NCBI RefSeq assembly: GCF_017562075.2
Contig: NC_054083.1
Location: 26,356,058 to 26,420,057 of the forward strand
Source: Anopheles merus
Lineage: Eukaryota; Arthropoda; Insecta; Diptera; Culicidae
Reading direction: 5' to 3'
DNA length: 64,000 nt
Shown: positions 1 to 14,800 of the stretch, piece by piece
Layout of the letters: each line of letters starts with the position of its first letter
Numbering within the stretch: the stretch's first letter is position 1
Translations under genes and position numbers: made by a program
Notes under the pieces: model-generated
The model's input: only the letters and a program-made list of their open reading frames with translations
Told to the model about the DNA's origin: nothing
The model's database searches: none

Positions 1-2398
1 AGTATTCCCTATCGGTTTGTTGAAATTGCGAAAGAACTTGCTGAAAGTAGCAATTATTAGCGCGTTATTAATGCAAATACTATCCGATCACAAACCTCAG
101 AGTTTATTTCAATGGTATTTAGTGTGTTTTTTTATTGTACATTTTATTGGTCCCACATGGTCAGTAGTTGTGGCTGTACTTTCAACAAAATGCAAGGTAA
201 AAAATAAGCGGCATTAATTCATTTAGGCATGTAATAACCACACCACAGATGGTGGTTTGGATTAGTCAGCTTTCGGTTGGTAGCATTGCACGATAGTGCC
301 AGGTTGATAGGATAATGTTCAATCTGTGTAATAGCCTTTAGTGGAAGCTAATCGTATCGTCCGCAGCGCGGTGTAGTTTATAGGTCGTTAAAATTGATTG
401 TTTTGTTTTATGTGGTGTATGGATTGCAATGCAATTTAGCTGTAATATCAGAGATGGTGGTTTCAGTAACAGTTTCCATTTCATTGCAAATTAAGTGTAT
501 TTTAGATTGTTTTGAATTCTTTTTGGTTTAGCCTTGACATATATTGCAATAAATGTGTTAAATGAAGCAGCATAACAGAAAAAGCTACACAATATTAATG
601 TTAGAAGGCGACTCCTGCTGCTTAGTTCCTGAACTGCCTTGTTGATCGGAAGTCTGAGTCTGAAGTAGTCTTCAAATTTAAATTATTGGAAATATTGAAG
701 GCTGTTGAATTCTTTAAAATAACATTCGTCATTCCTGAATTCTTTGTTGTGTGAGGATGTTTAAAACATTTTTTTCTTCTATACGTTGAGTGTAGAAGCA
801 TGCCGATATGCTATCCATACCCTTATACTCAGAAATTCCAACAAGGATATTTCATGTGTCCAGGTGAAAGTGATCAAATTGAGAAATGATGAACTTCAGA
901 TTCTGATACTCAGGAAATAAAGACGCCCTTGGCGTACTTCATTAGTTCTACGTCATCCCAGAACTGAAGAATACTCTTGAGCACACAGCAATATCAATCG
1001 ATATAACCATACCACAACATTGAGCTATAAAACAAACAGGGGGAACGGAAATTATGGTAGAGTCGTCAAACACAGCTTAAGTATTCTTTTGATGCACGCT
1101 TCCCCCTCTGCGTTGGCATCTTTTGCAGTACACTCTGTTGCATAGATTCACTCCCATAGCAAAACTCTGCATCCCTTTAGAGTTCATTTTTCTATTGCAT
1201 TCTCCCTAAAAAAAAAACACCACTCAAACTCTGCACCAAGAACCACTCGACCGTCAAGGCGCAAGGTGCGAACAGTAAAGGGTTTCCAGTTTCTTGTGTG
1301 CGCAGCCTAACCCACCAGAGGAGGAGGGATGTTAGCAAAAAGAGTAAGATTGTATCGTTGCTCTTGAATCCCGTTAACTGCATTAAATTTTCCACTGCAC
1401 CACACGCGCCCACCACCGAGTGATTTCCGCTCGGCTTGACGCAACCGGTGCTTCCGCCTTGTCCGGCACGCTCCAAGAGGGTTGGCAAGGGCGAGACGGT
1501 CGCCGTATCGCAGCTTCCGCCTCATCTAACAACCACCGGGTGTGCATCATTTTCACTCGAAACATACACACCCGAGTGCACTTGGTCTTGTTAGCAAGAA
1601 ACGCAAACGCCAGGACCGAGACGCGCTTCCCAAACTTCGACTCGCCCGCCGTCTGCTGTCCCGCTTTATTAATAATGAGATTTCCTTCACTTGACTCTCG
1701 AGTCGGGCTGAACCACTTCGGAGACGTAACTTCTGAAGCACACTGCTCGTTTAATAGAAGCTTAGCAAATAGGAAAAGGGGGATGGGAGGGACGCCTTGT
1801 TGTGCCGATGTTTTCGCAGCAAACGCTCTCGTACCGAAACCACGGTCGGCCCTTAAAGCAGCTCAGTCATTTGGTCCGTCTTGCAGCGACTCAGGAAATC
1901 GGTAGGAAAATGTTTGCCAAAGCTCATTCGATATTTGTAGCAGCATTTGTGTTACACAGCGGCGTAAGAGCTGTCTGGCCAAACTGGGTACTAGCTGGGC
2001 GAACGATGCACTCTGCCTTCCCCCCATTCCCTCCGCCTGGGTGGGTTAGTTCCGTTTTGCTAAATCTCAACGAGCATATCCGTGTGAAGCATACTTACGG
2101 TAGCAGTAGCTGCTTGATAGCAGAACATCCCGCTTTAGCTAGAGCCAGCAAGAAGTGATAAAGACATCCTCATCCTTTTGCTGCGCCGTTAGGACGGGTT
2201 GGGACGGGCGTACACACCCGCTTGTGGCGGCACACGATCCACCGGGCCGGTAGATCCGCCACTAGAGATGCTTAATGCGATTTGAATAGGAGACTTATGG
2301 AGCTAAATAAATCCTCGATGCAACACCATTATGAGATCATATTCTATTCCAAACTCGACACGCTCGTCCCGAGACGGCAAAATGTGGCTGGTTCAGAG

Positions 2399-2448
<50 letters not shown>

Positions 2449-5400
2449 GTAAAGCCAAAACACACGCCAGACGATGCCGGTCTCGAAGAAATGCGATAGT
2501 TTTGATGAGTTTCGTCGCGCTGCTGCCTGCGGAGCAATAGTCAAGCGAAGAAGATAAGCGCTTCCTTCGGGCGGCTACGGAATGATCTTACTTCATCTCC
2601 TAATAATCCGCTCTAATTATCAGTTCACGGCGGCAGATCTTGCTGCATTGGAAGGAAAGTTTTGTGCGAACGTGAGCGAGCGTGAATCTGCAGCTTAACT
2701 ACAGCTCACAGATACAGTTCAAACAGTTTTTAGAATACATCTTGCCTCTATTTAGCACGCTACGCTGCTGGATGAAAAACATAATTGTAGATTCGTTATC
2801 TGCGGACGTGTGTATGCACCCGTATGGCAATTTTCTTTTCGGGCACAAAGCTAGTTGAGATTTCGAAAAGATTAGCTTTTTGGGAGATGTGCATGAAAGA
2901 TGCGAACGGGTCCATGATCATTCGGTTTAGATTGTGAAGAGTTTGAAGTGAAGTATTTGAGTGGTTAATTGCGGTATGGAGCTGGGTAGATTTGATTTTA
3001 GAAAACTTGACTTTGATGGATATAATATTTTGTTGGTTATACTTAGCATACCAAAAATTTTTGAGAGCATTGTGTGAGTGAAATTAGTAATAAAAATATA
3101 AATCCCTTAAAGTGTATAATAATGCTTAAAATTGTCAATAAGTCTATCGAACCGAACAGATTAAATTGTAATTGTTAACAACAACAATGTAATGATGGCA
3201 GATGAGCCTCAACATTCTTTTCAATTGTTTTATTAAATTTTTTGATTATTTATCGTAGACATAAATGCTCTTTGACCTTTCTAAATGTGTATAAAATGTG
3301 AAGTTTGTCAGTGTTTTGTGTGTGTATTTATCGGCCAAGAGATGTAATTGACTACTATTCTACAACTGAATTGATTTACTTTTAATTGTAATGAATACAT
3401 TTCACCGGAGTGATGTTAGAAGAAAATCAAAACAATGTTTTATGGTGATAATAGTCACCCAATCAGCTAAATCAATTAATTTTGTTGACTGTAGCAGAAG
3501 ATGTATTATGATTGGTATATTTTCACAAATTCAGAGTTATCAAACGAAACCAACCAAAACATTGTCTGCAATTGTCTACCATTTTTATAGAAACAATGAC
3601 ATTTAACAAGGCTTCATTTCAATATTTATATCGATCAAAATCAATACATTAAGAATGACCAAGAGAGCTATGAAATTCATCGTTTCAGATTCGCTACTCT
3701 TCGCTTATATTATTCGCTTCGCTAGGAATATACCAACCACACCACCATGATAAAAAAGATGTTGTTTGATTTTTTTGTGTTCAATGGTAATGAAGGCAAT
3801 ATTCGGGATAGATAAAAACGTGCCTTAATTGCAAAGAGTTGAAATGTGCACCAATTTTCAATCTGCACTTTAATTCCATTTAAGAAATATCCGTAGCATG
3901 AAAAACTGCGCCACTAGGGGTTCATTACACCCTAGAGGAATGCAAAACTCAGTAATCAGACCGAGAGTTTAAATCAATACAGCTCTTTTAACGGTCTCCA
4001 TCGACACGCATAAAATGCTTAGCCAGCGACCCATCCTCATCACGGTCATATCGAATTAAAACTGAATCCCCTCCAAAGCGCCGCCATGTGGTAGGATAAA
4101 AAATAAACTATTATCACCCACTTTCGCCTCCGGGCGATGGGGATGGCGACAACAATCGACCCGGGTCCGGGCCCATAAATGTTCGAATTAAATGGAGATT
4201 ATCCGAAACAGTATCAATAACGGACCGAGCCGGGAGAGTGCGATTGCAGTAATGAGTGCAATTGAGCTCGCCCGGAAGAGTGACAGAGAGAGCTTGGGGT
4301 GGGACGTTTGTGTATAAGTGCAGGAGCAGCCTGCGCCGGATACGTGTGTCCTGACGTGCGTCGAAGCAGTAAAACCGCATCACACACGGGCACATCAGCC
4401 CATCGTGCTGGCAAGTGGTTGGCCGGACGGGAGATGGATGGAAGAGTCAATTTGAAATGCAAATCGTGTGTACATTGATCGGCTCAAGCAATTAAAACTA
4501 TTGCAATGGATGTGTTGTATGTGTGTGTGTGTATGGTTGTGTTTGCACTTCCGCACGGCATTCGTTTCCGGAACTACTACAGGTACAAGTTTATGCAAAT
4601 GTTTACAGTTCTTCACTGTTTTTGCTGTATCATACTTCTAGTGCGTAGTGTAGTACCACGTTTCATTAAATTGTACGGGAAAGGATATCTCCGCTTTAAA
4701 GAGAAAGGAACCAGCCGTGCCGGTTCATCGATAAAGCAGGCTCATACTGTACAAATTGTATTTGCATGAAACATTGCTCCCTTCCTTTTTGTGAAGAGCA
4801 GCACACTGTTTCATCATAACACAATATGTGTTCTACGGCGCAATGCCGCACAATGGAGAACCCTTCCGAACGCCAAAACGCACAACGGACGTACCGAACG
4901 TAACTTTTACAGGAAATGTAAACCAATTTCCATCGGGCCGTGCGTACCAAAGCGCAACCAGATTGGTGTAACTTTTCCATACATTGGGAAATTAACTCCG
5001 AAACGTCATTACCGTAGCGAACAGCGTGTCGCTGCTCCACGCTGTGGAGTCCTGCCCGGGTCATACAGGGCGGCACATTAAAATGGACCTCCTCGCATGC
5101 GAGCAAACCCGTTCGCAGCGAAACCGTGTGTGAAAGTTTTGGGTTAATTGAATTTAAGGCAACCGCACAGAAGAAGAGTCAGCATTGTGCGCAACCGTTG
5201 CCCGTGCCGTTGTTGCTAACACAATAAATCTGGCATCGATGTGACGTACCGCGGCGGGGCAACTTGATATGGCTGGCGCGTGTCAGAGGCGCATCTGCAG
5301 GCACGAGCTACATGTGTTCCTTATTTTTCTCGCGTACCACCTCACCGTACCTGTTGTTTTGGGTGATGGAAGTTGCTAGAACAATGAGCTAAGAGGACTC

Positions 5401-6783
5401 GGTAGTAATGGGCTAATTTTTCTCCCCAAAGCTTCCGGTTCATCTACCCGCGCGAAGTGCCACGTTCAAGGACGTAAAAGGGCAGCAGTTTTGGCCCCCC
5501 CCATTTAGCGTACCCCCTTCCCCAGTGGGAGTTGAAGTGTCCTGTCCGGGTGCGAAGTGCCCTCTCACCTGAAGGTGCTTACCAAAAACAAGAGAGAGAG
5601 AGAAAGAACAGGGAGCAAAAAAGTACAAGCACCATCCTCCGGCATGGGCCTGGGAGTGTAATTGAAAGTGACTGACTAATTAGCTTTGCTACATCAACTT
5701 TGCATTAATGCTGTGTGTATGTGTGTGTGTGTGTGCAGCACTCTATCCACTCCGCACTAACGCTTTTGTATGTTGCACTCAGCTCTCGCTCTCTGCACCC
5801 ATTCCGACGGTACACTGTGTGCTAATGGGGTTTAGCTTGTTTTGTTGTTCGGTAGCTCTTTACTCTATGTCCACTTCGCTTCCCACTTCGGCACCACCCG
5901 AGGCCGGAGCTGCTTAGTGCACCAAATGCACACAACACCGGAAATGCAACCGGATCAGTCGTCGCTGGGATTGCGTTTGCTGCGACGGGGAAAAAAAGGA
6001 TACACTTGCAACTAGGTTTTGTTTTGTCGTTTTCCATTTTTCCATCCCCTCTCTATGCCATCATGAGCACTGAAGATGACCGGAAGCGTGCGGTGTTGGA
6101 AACATTTCACGTTTTGCCTGTTCGTTATGGTTCGGGCTTTATTTTTCTCCGAGCAGTTTGCCTACCGCCAGTGGTTTGCTCGCTGTGACTTGAATAATTA
6201 TCTGGGCTAGGGTGAAAATCAGGTAAGGAAAAGATGAGGATGCTTTTTCCGGTTTGTTGTTTTTTTTTCTGCAGCTTTTCCCGTTTGTCCGTCTCCTAGG
6301 TTTTAGCACTACAAAGTGCATGTAATTGACAGTTCTTGAAGTTAATGCTGCACGATCTAGGTTATCTAGAAGCAGGATTTATTTGCTTGGAAAATAAACA
6401 AGAAAAATACAGAGGAAAAAGCAGTCGGTATTTTAAGATAATGAAAAAAAGATAACTATACAGCTGTTACCTTCGTTATCGTGAATGCGACCGGAGAAGC
6501 ACTTTCATGTTACGCGATTTGGCTTTACAAAACAGTTGCAATAAATGTTTCACAATTCATGTTGTTTTAATTTATTTTATTTGCTAAAAAACCAATGATA
6601 GCTGCTGAAAGAATACTAAATACTATAACTTTATTTCATTTCATTCTGCCATAATTGAATCCTTAAAAGTATTTTAAATAATACAAGCCATTTGAGATTG
6701 ACAAATTCCTCAAAAAAGTCCATTTCATTCCAGTCCAAAATCCATTTGAAAAGAACCAATTTTAAACGTCTACATAACAACTA
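1..6783. other. Non-coding region, no gene recognised
   Basis: I see no convincing exon in this stretch. Open frames here are short, lack codon bias and match no family I recognise. It holds a GA tract at 2402-2440, a short GT run near 5718-5735, and AT-rich segments around 2940-3900 and 6350-6780. It reads as intronic or intergenic DNA. Confidence 0.6.
2402..2440. repeat. (GA)n microsatellite
   Basis: About 39 bp of uninterrupted GA, continuing into AAAGAGAG. GAGA-type tracts can bind GAGA-factor-like proteins in Diptera, but nothing nearby supports a function here. Confidence 0.9.
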
Positions 6784-7148
6784 CAGGTGTCCCCCGAGAT
6801 ACAACTGTATTTGGGACGGAAAAAATGTCCCAAAGCAAGGCGTAAGTCGAAAAGGTCGTTGGTCTAATTTCTATCAGTGTTAAGTTTATAACTGAAGTTG
6901 AAGAATCGAAACCTATGATATCTTGATTTTTATTTGAAACAATATTTGATGATGGCATTTACACGATATAAACATTGAAGATCGGGTAGTTGTAGAATCT
7001 TTGGAAATGTGTGTGTAATGGTTATCAGAACAGAAATTCGAGAAAAAAATTAATTTCTTCTCATTGGCAACTTTTCACAGGCAAATTCAAAATCATTGTA
7101 TCTGCGAATCGTCTTAACTCGAGGGGGTCATAATTCGGGGGACGCCTG
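6784..7148. mobile_element. MITE-like element with TA duplication, about 365 bp
   Basis: The left end CAGGTGTCCCCCGA and the inverted right end TCGGGGGACGCCTG match at 13 of 14 positions. Both are flanked directly by TA (6782-6783 and 7149-7150). The interior is AT-rich and has no transposase. TA duplication plus short terminal inverted repeats fits a non-autonomous Tc1/mariner-like MITE, a class known to be abundant in Anopheles. Family membership is not identified. Confidence 0.65.
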
Positions 7149-7150
7149 TA

Positions 7151-8561
7151 CTAGAGCCTAGCATAGTGCATTGTATCAATTATAGTGCCTAGCATAAATT
7201 TGGAAATTTTCAATTAAATTCATATTACAATTTTCACACATTTTCCAAATTCTAAAATGACTTAAAAACGGATGTTATACATATTTTGAATGTTGGTATC
7301 ACAACTCCAAATACTAATGTTTGTATAATAGATGATTGTTCATGAGCTCAATTATAAATCTCTCGGTAAAGTGAGTAGTGGGCATGATTAGTTTTAAGAT
7401 TTCAACCATGATGTAGGCAGTTTTGAGGCCAATACATTTTTGCACATTATGGTTAAAAATAGACATTTCATGAGCAGTTGAATGAAAATCCAAACATGTT
7501 TTGAACGTTCCTGGTGCCTTGGCACATTTAGAAGTGCACAAGTTATTAAGCTGATGTGTTATTGTAACAGATAGGTTGTAATCTGTATCATCTAGTACCT
7601 AGTCAAGCTTATGGAACATCAGTAAAAGCTGTAAAATTCAATCACACAAACCAAGTCGTTTTAAATTGGAAAACGATTGAAAAATCCAATCTAATGATGT
7701 TACATTCAATGGCAGCTTTGATTCTTCCATCATGTCACAAGTATAACGCCAGACAACTCAGTCTGGAAATAGATCTTAAGTCATTCACACAGATTCATGT
7801 GAAATCCAATAGGAGATTTTTGGATGTTGTCGATGTGTCTGTTTCTAGGACAACCATCACCAACTGCTTGCAAACATTAGTCTCCTTTGATATGGCCCTT
7901 GAACAGCAGCTACCACTTCTTGTAGACAGTCGAAGAATGCTGTCTATTTCCCTACCATCTCCAACATATTATTCGGGTGATGCACTTTTTCTGTACGTAA
8001 ATCAAAGGCAACATGCAATTGAACACTTTTCCCCCTCACTATCCTTTTTTCTTTACCACTCTTTGTGCTCATTCCATTGCTTTAAACCACTTCACTGCAC
8101 CCCGGGCGACATCCAACGGTGGCCATTTTTCCTTGTTTGCCTATTAATTGAAATGCTTTTTTAATTTCAGTTTTCGGTTATCTCCTCCACCGACCATTAC
8201 CATACACGGGGGTTTGCGTTTGGTGACAAAACATATTCCCAGAACAATTTAAAAGAACAAAAGAATGTACGCATCGGGCACAAAGCGGTTGTAGCAGCAC
8301 GGGCACTGGTTTGAGGGAAGGGTCGCGCACCGCAACACCGCTGTCGTGTCACCATCGTGTGGGTACGAATGGAGTTTTGTTTTCTATCTTTCACTCATTG
8401 TTGTTTTATAATTTATGCTTCACCCGCGCGCACCGAATTAAGAGGTTTTTAACGGTTGCATTCATAGCAAAGGGCTTGCGCACACATGCATACATGCCCT
8501 CCCACATGGTAATGGGACAATAATAAGTTTCCACGAGGGACTGTTTTGGCTGTTGTTCACT

Positions 8562-8605
<44 letters not shown>

Positions 8606-10453
8606 ATCGACCCGCTGACAGCTTCCAAACGAGAAGCGACATAACAGTCACACGTTGTTATTTTGCATTGCGTTGACGAAATCACTTGATAAAGAAGCAC
8701 TTAATGCGTGAAAGGGAAGGGCAGGGAAGCTTTATTATTGTTTTATTTTTGTCACATGCGTTTCTTTGCCCCAGACAATGTGTATGCCCCGCGATGGGAA
8801 CCGTTAGCTGTTCGTTCATATTGCTACCGTGGAGCATGCATTAGTGAAGCAAAACAAGAAAATTGTTCTACACTCGAGATGTGGCTGGGGCATAACATAG
8901 CCAAGCATATGCTAAATGTTTCCGTGATCGCTTTTTTTCGTTTTTGTTTCTGATTTGAGCTACCACAACTGTTAATCTCACCTGTCTTTTGCCGTCTGAA
9001 GGTCGGTATGATGCAACCGCCTTCCGGATTGTCTGACACGCGTGAGGGAATGGTCGCGCGTCATAATGAATGTTATTACAACAAATTAAACATAAATACC
9101 AACTTCTCAAATATAGAGTGCATCAGCAGACGATGTACCATTGGCTGTCGGTTACGCTCCAAAACAAACGGTCCAACACCGGCATGAATGGTTCATGCGC
9201 TGCATCGAAACTATCCAGCAAGTCACCGTGTTCGCTTGATGCATGATGGATGTGATTCTTCCAGCAACTCAATTCATGCTGTAGGTCCGTGGAGAAAGCT
9301 TTAGAACAATAGGTAAAGAAGAAAATAAGCCCGCCGGTTCTGATCTTGCTCATGAAAACCGAATGAGTGCTTGCATACAGAAGGGTGTTTGGTTTTGCAC
9401 GGTGTTTGCAACCGCTGTCGCTGTCTAAGCTACCCGAACAATGTGTCATCGTTTCGGTGGATACACACCCGGAATAGAATGAATTACTATATATTTTCTA
9501 CCATCCCAGCGGTGAGCTCGGTGAAATTCCAGAGGCCCTCGGTCGTGTTTCCATGATGAAAACCCATCACACGAAACGACATCCAGCTCCGGTTCGTTTG
9601 GGAAAGAAACAAAAAAGGATAATAAAAGCATCCCTTGTTCCCATACGTCCGGCAATGATGGGTTTCCGGGTACGGTAAATCGAGGAGAAAAGCAACACCA
9701 TTAAATTCTAACACATCGATTGCATTTTCAACAGCTAAATGTAGCACAAAGCAACGCAGTGGATGCAACACACACACAGACAAACATCCCTTCAGAGGAG
9801 TGGAAAACCGTTTGAAAGCACACGGAAAAAAAGCAAATGATTCTTTCTCTTTCGCTCTGTTTCTCTCGTTCAGTTTCTCTTTCTGTTTCGCCTTTCATCA
9901 ATATTGCTGGTGAGGAAAAACGGAACGATCGGGACAAATGCGTACAAATACGATAACGCTCATAAATTATTCAGCGGTGGATGATTTCGAGCAGTTACAT
10001 ACACACACGCACAGATACAACGGCACATGCACGCGACTAGAAAACTGCATCCGGTTTCCAGCAGAACAGCGCCATATTCCCATGCCATGACCGACCGGAG
10101 CTGGCCTTCCTCCAGGTCCAGGGCGTCCGGGGCGCTGGTAGGTTGATAAATTTTAGATCTTTTTATTGTTTATCTACGGCACGCGGGGTGCACGAGCGCT
10201 GGGCAAGATAGAGCTTTTGGTGGTGACGTGTTGTTGGCACAAAAATGGCATGCATTTTCGGTGCGATGGAAGCAAATTGAACTTGAACTACATTCCGGTG
10301 CGAAGTAACTAAGAAGCGCTGATACTGTGTTGAATTTGAAATCATGGCTGCTCGGTGGGTTTATAATGGATTGCATATTTATAATGCTTTTTTATTTCAC
10401 TTAGGTTACATTTCATTGGTAGAAATGGCTGAAATAATTGTATTGAAAAGTAT
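7151..10453. other. Non-coding region, no gene recognised
   Basis: AT-rich at 7150-7700, then more mixed composition. It holds a CT microsatellite at 8565-8602. No frame shows domain motifs or codon bias. Confidence 0.6.
8565..8602. repeat. (CT)n microsatellite
   Basis: About 38 bp of uninterrupted CT dinucleotide. Confidence 0.9.
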
Positions 10454-10455
10454 TA

Positions 10456-10755
10456 CAGGGTTTTCAAAGTCAGTTTCGAATGTAAATATTGTTTTTCGAC
10501 GCATTCAAGATATTTTTGGTTTGGACAGCTGTCAAATGGTTTATTTGCTTCAAAATGAAATTTCTGTTTCAACTCATGATTTTCAACAAATAACAAAAAA
10601 CTTTCAAACTCAATCCAGCTTGAGTCGTGTTAAAAATCATGTTGGAGAAATTAGAAATTATTGTGATGGAAATGATATGTCAGATTGATGTAGAATAACA
10701 TTTTGCGCGCGGTAAATAACAATGTTTATATTCGAAAGTGACTTTAACAACCCTG
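10456..10755. mobile_element. MITE with about 35-bp terminal inverted repeats
   Basis: The 5' end beginning CAGGGTTTTCAAAGTCA and the reverse complement of the 3' end beginning CAGGGTTGTTAAAGTCA agree at 30 of 35 positions. The inverted repeat runs to about 10490 on the left and back to about 10721 on the right. TA flanks both ends (10454-10455 and 10756-10757), or the ends can be read as TTACAGGG...CCCTGTAA. The roughly 300-bp length and lack of any transposase make it non-autonomous. The two reading frames across its arms give similar peptides only because the arms are inverted copies. The superfamily is probably Tc1/mariner-like from the TA duplication. Confidence 0.75.
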
Positions 10756-11512
10756 TAAACGCTTTTTTTGGTCCTTTTTTCTTTAAATAAAAGCTTAAAA
10801 TGGAAATGATCATTACCTTCGCTGTTCTTGTTCCCGTCAATCAGAGCGTGTTGCTCAACCAAACTAAAACCGTCCGCCTCACAGGTTACTATCTTGCGTT
10901 ATCGTTTTTTAGCCATTGATACAACAACAACCAATGCGATTTTCATTCCCATCTGCTGCTATCTCTCCATCAATTCACGATGCACTCACATTCACACTGC
11001 ACTGCAGCAATGAAACTAATTGAACCAATTCATGAAGGGAAAGGGCATTCGTGTATGTGTATGCATATATGCCACACGTTCCCATTTGGCAACCGCAACA
11101 TGACTCACAAAAGGGGAAGTAAACTAGTGGCCGGCTGAGTATAACACCAGTGTTGTTGCCCCACTCCGAAAACATGATCCAAATTTTGATACCGCATTTG
11201 TGTCGTGTTTTTAGTGCCCTTTTTCCCAAAATCCAACCAATATCACGTCCCTGATGGACGTCTGGTCGTGGAAATATGCAAAACTTCAAGCTGCCATTCG
11301 ATCGGTAGGTCGTCATCCAGCCACGAATCTGGTTCGACGTGAATGCAACCATATTCTACACAGTTTTGAAAAAAAAAACGTGGTAAACATAACACTGGAA
11401 TCTGAAGCGGCAGTGTGGCTGTCGTTGTGGTTTTATCGGAAAAAGGAACAAGCTATAACAAATTGTTAGGATTCGTTTGATCGGCTTGATGAAACATAAT
11501 AACTATTGACGC

Positions 11513-11812
<300 letters not shown>

Positions 11813-14800
11813 TTCAAAGATAAATCAATCACATTTAGCGGGTTGATAAATAATGTGTCCCGTGTTATGCTGCATCGAGTGAAGTCGCCTTGTGGAAAGA
11901 TATCAATTTTAAAGCTTATTTTATTTATTCAAAACCATTAGAAAGCTAAAAGGAAACACAAGGATCAGTATTGAGATGCATTGGTGATGAATGATTACAG
12001 ATAAAATGTCTAGACAGACCTCAACGGAGTGTTATGCAGCGTGTGCTTCTCCAGTTTTAGTTACCATTTTTGATGAAATACTGAACTATCAGCGATTTTA
12101 ATAACTGACTTTGATGAAATATTGTCATTACTTCGTTTGATTTTCTACGTTTAATTATAATCTTTCGGCTATGAATAATGTAAAATATCCCAATGAAGCT
12201 TAATTTTTCTTAAAATTCTTCAAAGCAAATTCTACTGTCCACTCAAATAGAAACTAAAATTTTGGGAAAACTTTGTTTTAAATTAATCAAACGTTAAGCG
12301 CTATCTTTCATTTGTTTTCCGTTTACAAAAAATCAAAACATTGATTAATAAGTCAAATAACGTTAAAACACGTAGAAATACTTACCGTACAAATTAACCA
12401 CTCATCATTCTGGGCACACTTTTACTCTTTCTTTCCTGAATTAATTAAAATCAAATACACAAATCGATACTACTCCCCATATGCTCTCGGGTGTGTGTTG
12501 TCATAATGCCGTGTCACTTTCGGCAAATAGAAAACATACGCCTGCATACAGCGATTAACCATGCTGTCATCACAAAACCCTTTCCATTACACAAATCACA
12601 AAACCAACCAATAATAACCGTCGATGAATAATGAGCACATTAGGGAAGGCGCTGATCTGTTGGCACCTGTGCTCCAAACAATCGAATAAGAAAGCGCAGC
12701 AAAGCGGCGGCTTTCCGGGGTGGACATAATGGAGCCGCGTCGTGGCTCGAACACGCGGTGGTGGTCTTTTGGTATGCGTAGCTAGACAAACAGGTGGACA
12801 CACGTACGGGATGCGAAGGATGCAACGCACATAAGTCATGCAATGCTGATTAGCATACAAGCGGGCTGGGGTGGTACATTGCGAGGTAGGATGCAACGGG
12901 GAGGAGGTCTTTGAACGTTTACAAACCATTGACACCGTTGCCGGAGACCCTCCCGAAGGCTCAAAGGGAGAGAGAGGGAGAGAGCGCGTTTGGAGTTGTA
13001 TGCTTAGTCAAAGGTGCTAAAACGACCCCGATGGGAAGCTCCTCCTAATCAAGTGAACCAACGCCGAGCCCGTCGCTTGTTGAATGTTTGATTATTTATC
13101 CACCGGTGGTTAAGCCTGTGTGCTGTTTTCTTGCGCCGTTCATTGATTTCACTTCCATGCCACGCCGAGTGGGGTCTAGATCGACTAAACAACAAGCACG
13201 CGACGCCGGTCGGTCGGTTGGTTGTGTTTTTGGGCTACACTCGGCGTACACCGAGCCACCGAAAAATCTACCACTCGTCAACCGTTTGCTGCGAGACCGG
13301 GAAGGGGGTCATCAATCTCAATTTGGCAATCCGATTGCAAGTGCCCTTCAGACGCTTGGAAGGGACGCCCAGTCCCGCGGAGCAAACAGTATCGATTTTC
13401 GGGCAGCAGAAAAGTACACATACCCTCACTCTCAGTTGTCACTACAGGCTGGTCGATCGGTAGGCCAACACGTGACACTTTGCTTCACTTTGCACACGAC
13501 GGAGTGTTCGGTGGGAACCAAAAGTTTGTTTGCTAAAGTTGCACAAGGAGCGGTAGAGGCTGCGGTGCGAGAGGGGCTGTCACCGAGCTGCTTGTAATTC
13601 AATAAAACATTAATCGAAAACATATAATAATCGATGAAATTTTATTCGTCCTGACGTGTCCATCAATCTTTCCCGCTTGGTTTTCGATGGACGGTGTTGG
13701 CGGAGGGCGGTTTCGATCGATCGGTCCAGCGTACAAGGGATCAAAATTTGTTTTGTGTGTTTGTGTGTGTGTGTGTGTGTAGGCTTTCATCTCATTTTGG
13801 GACGCAATGTTTCACACCATTTTTCACGCGGAAAGTAGACGCATGGAAAAATGGTGACACATACTGCAGTTTTGCTTTTGGATTTCAAATCCAACGAATA
13901 AAACCGCAAACAAGCACAAGTTTTGGTCGTTTTCCATTTCTTTTTTGTGTGTGTATGTCTACTTTTCGCCAAGAACAACACAAACCCTTGTTCGCGTGTT
14001 CGATGATAAAGAATTTATCATTATCACAACTGCCACCGTGTGTACTTTGTGCGTTCTGTGCGTCCCTGTTTTTTGTGACAGAACGTCAACCGGGAAACTC
14101 AACACAAGCAAGGTCCCTTTTTTGCAGCAAGATGATGAATTGAGCCCATCTAAAATCGTACATTACGAGGGTAGTAATGTATTACCTGTCAACGTGTGCA
14201 TGTTTTGTGTGTTGGCGCTTGAATGTCACACTATTTCCGTTTCCCAGCTAAGATCCACTTTTCTCGGAGCTTTTTCGTTTTGGTTAAAAAGGTGTCGGCT
14301 AAGTCGGAGTGAAAAATAGGCCCAAATATCACCGGGGAGGATGTTTAGAGATTTTCACCCACCGAAGATGATTTATTTTATGTGAGTTGATGGTAAAATG
14401 TACAAGGTAAAATAAAATTAATTTTATGAAAAAAATGAAGAATGGAAATATACTGAAAATGAAGGTGTTATTCTTGCACTAGGGGAAGAACATGATTTTA
14501 AATAATATTTTTCCGGCGACATTTGCTACATGTAATATAGTTCGATCAATCCTTCGCAATCCTTACTTTCCGAGTACAAAAGTGCCCTTTTTCTCAGGGA
14601 AAACTTCTTACAAGCTTTGCGTTCCTCTGTTTTACCTCTACGCAAAGCCGCGACACAATGTTTTCACCATCTATCGATCAAACGCGTCGAAACAAGCGGT
14701 AGAAAGATAAACCAATTACAGCTACGGAATGAGGGAAAAAGAGAACCAGGAAAAGCGCGTTAAAACTTTTGCTTGTGCGTGTGCGTGTGTTTGTGTTGCT

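Noticed and set aside
13088..13597. 169-codon plus-strand frame
   Set aside because: GC-richer patch open in several frames at once; no recognisable motif and competing frames of similar length.
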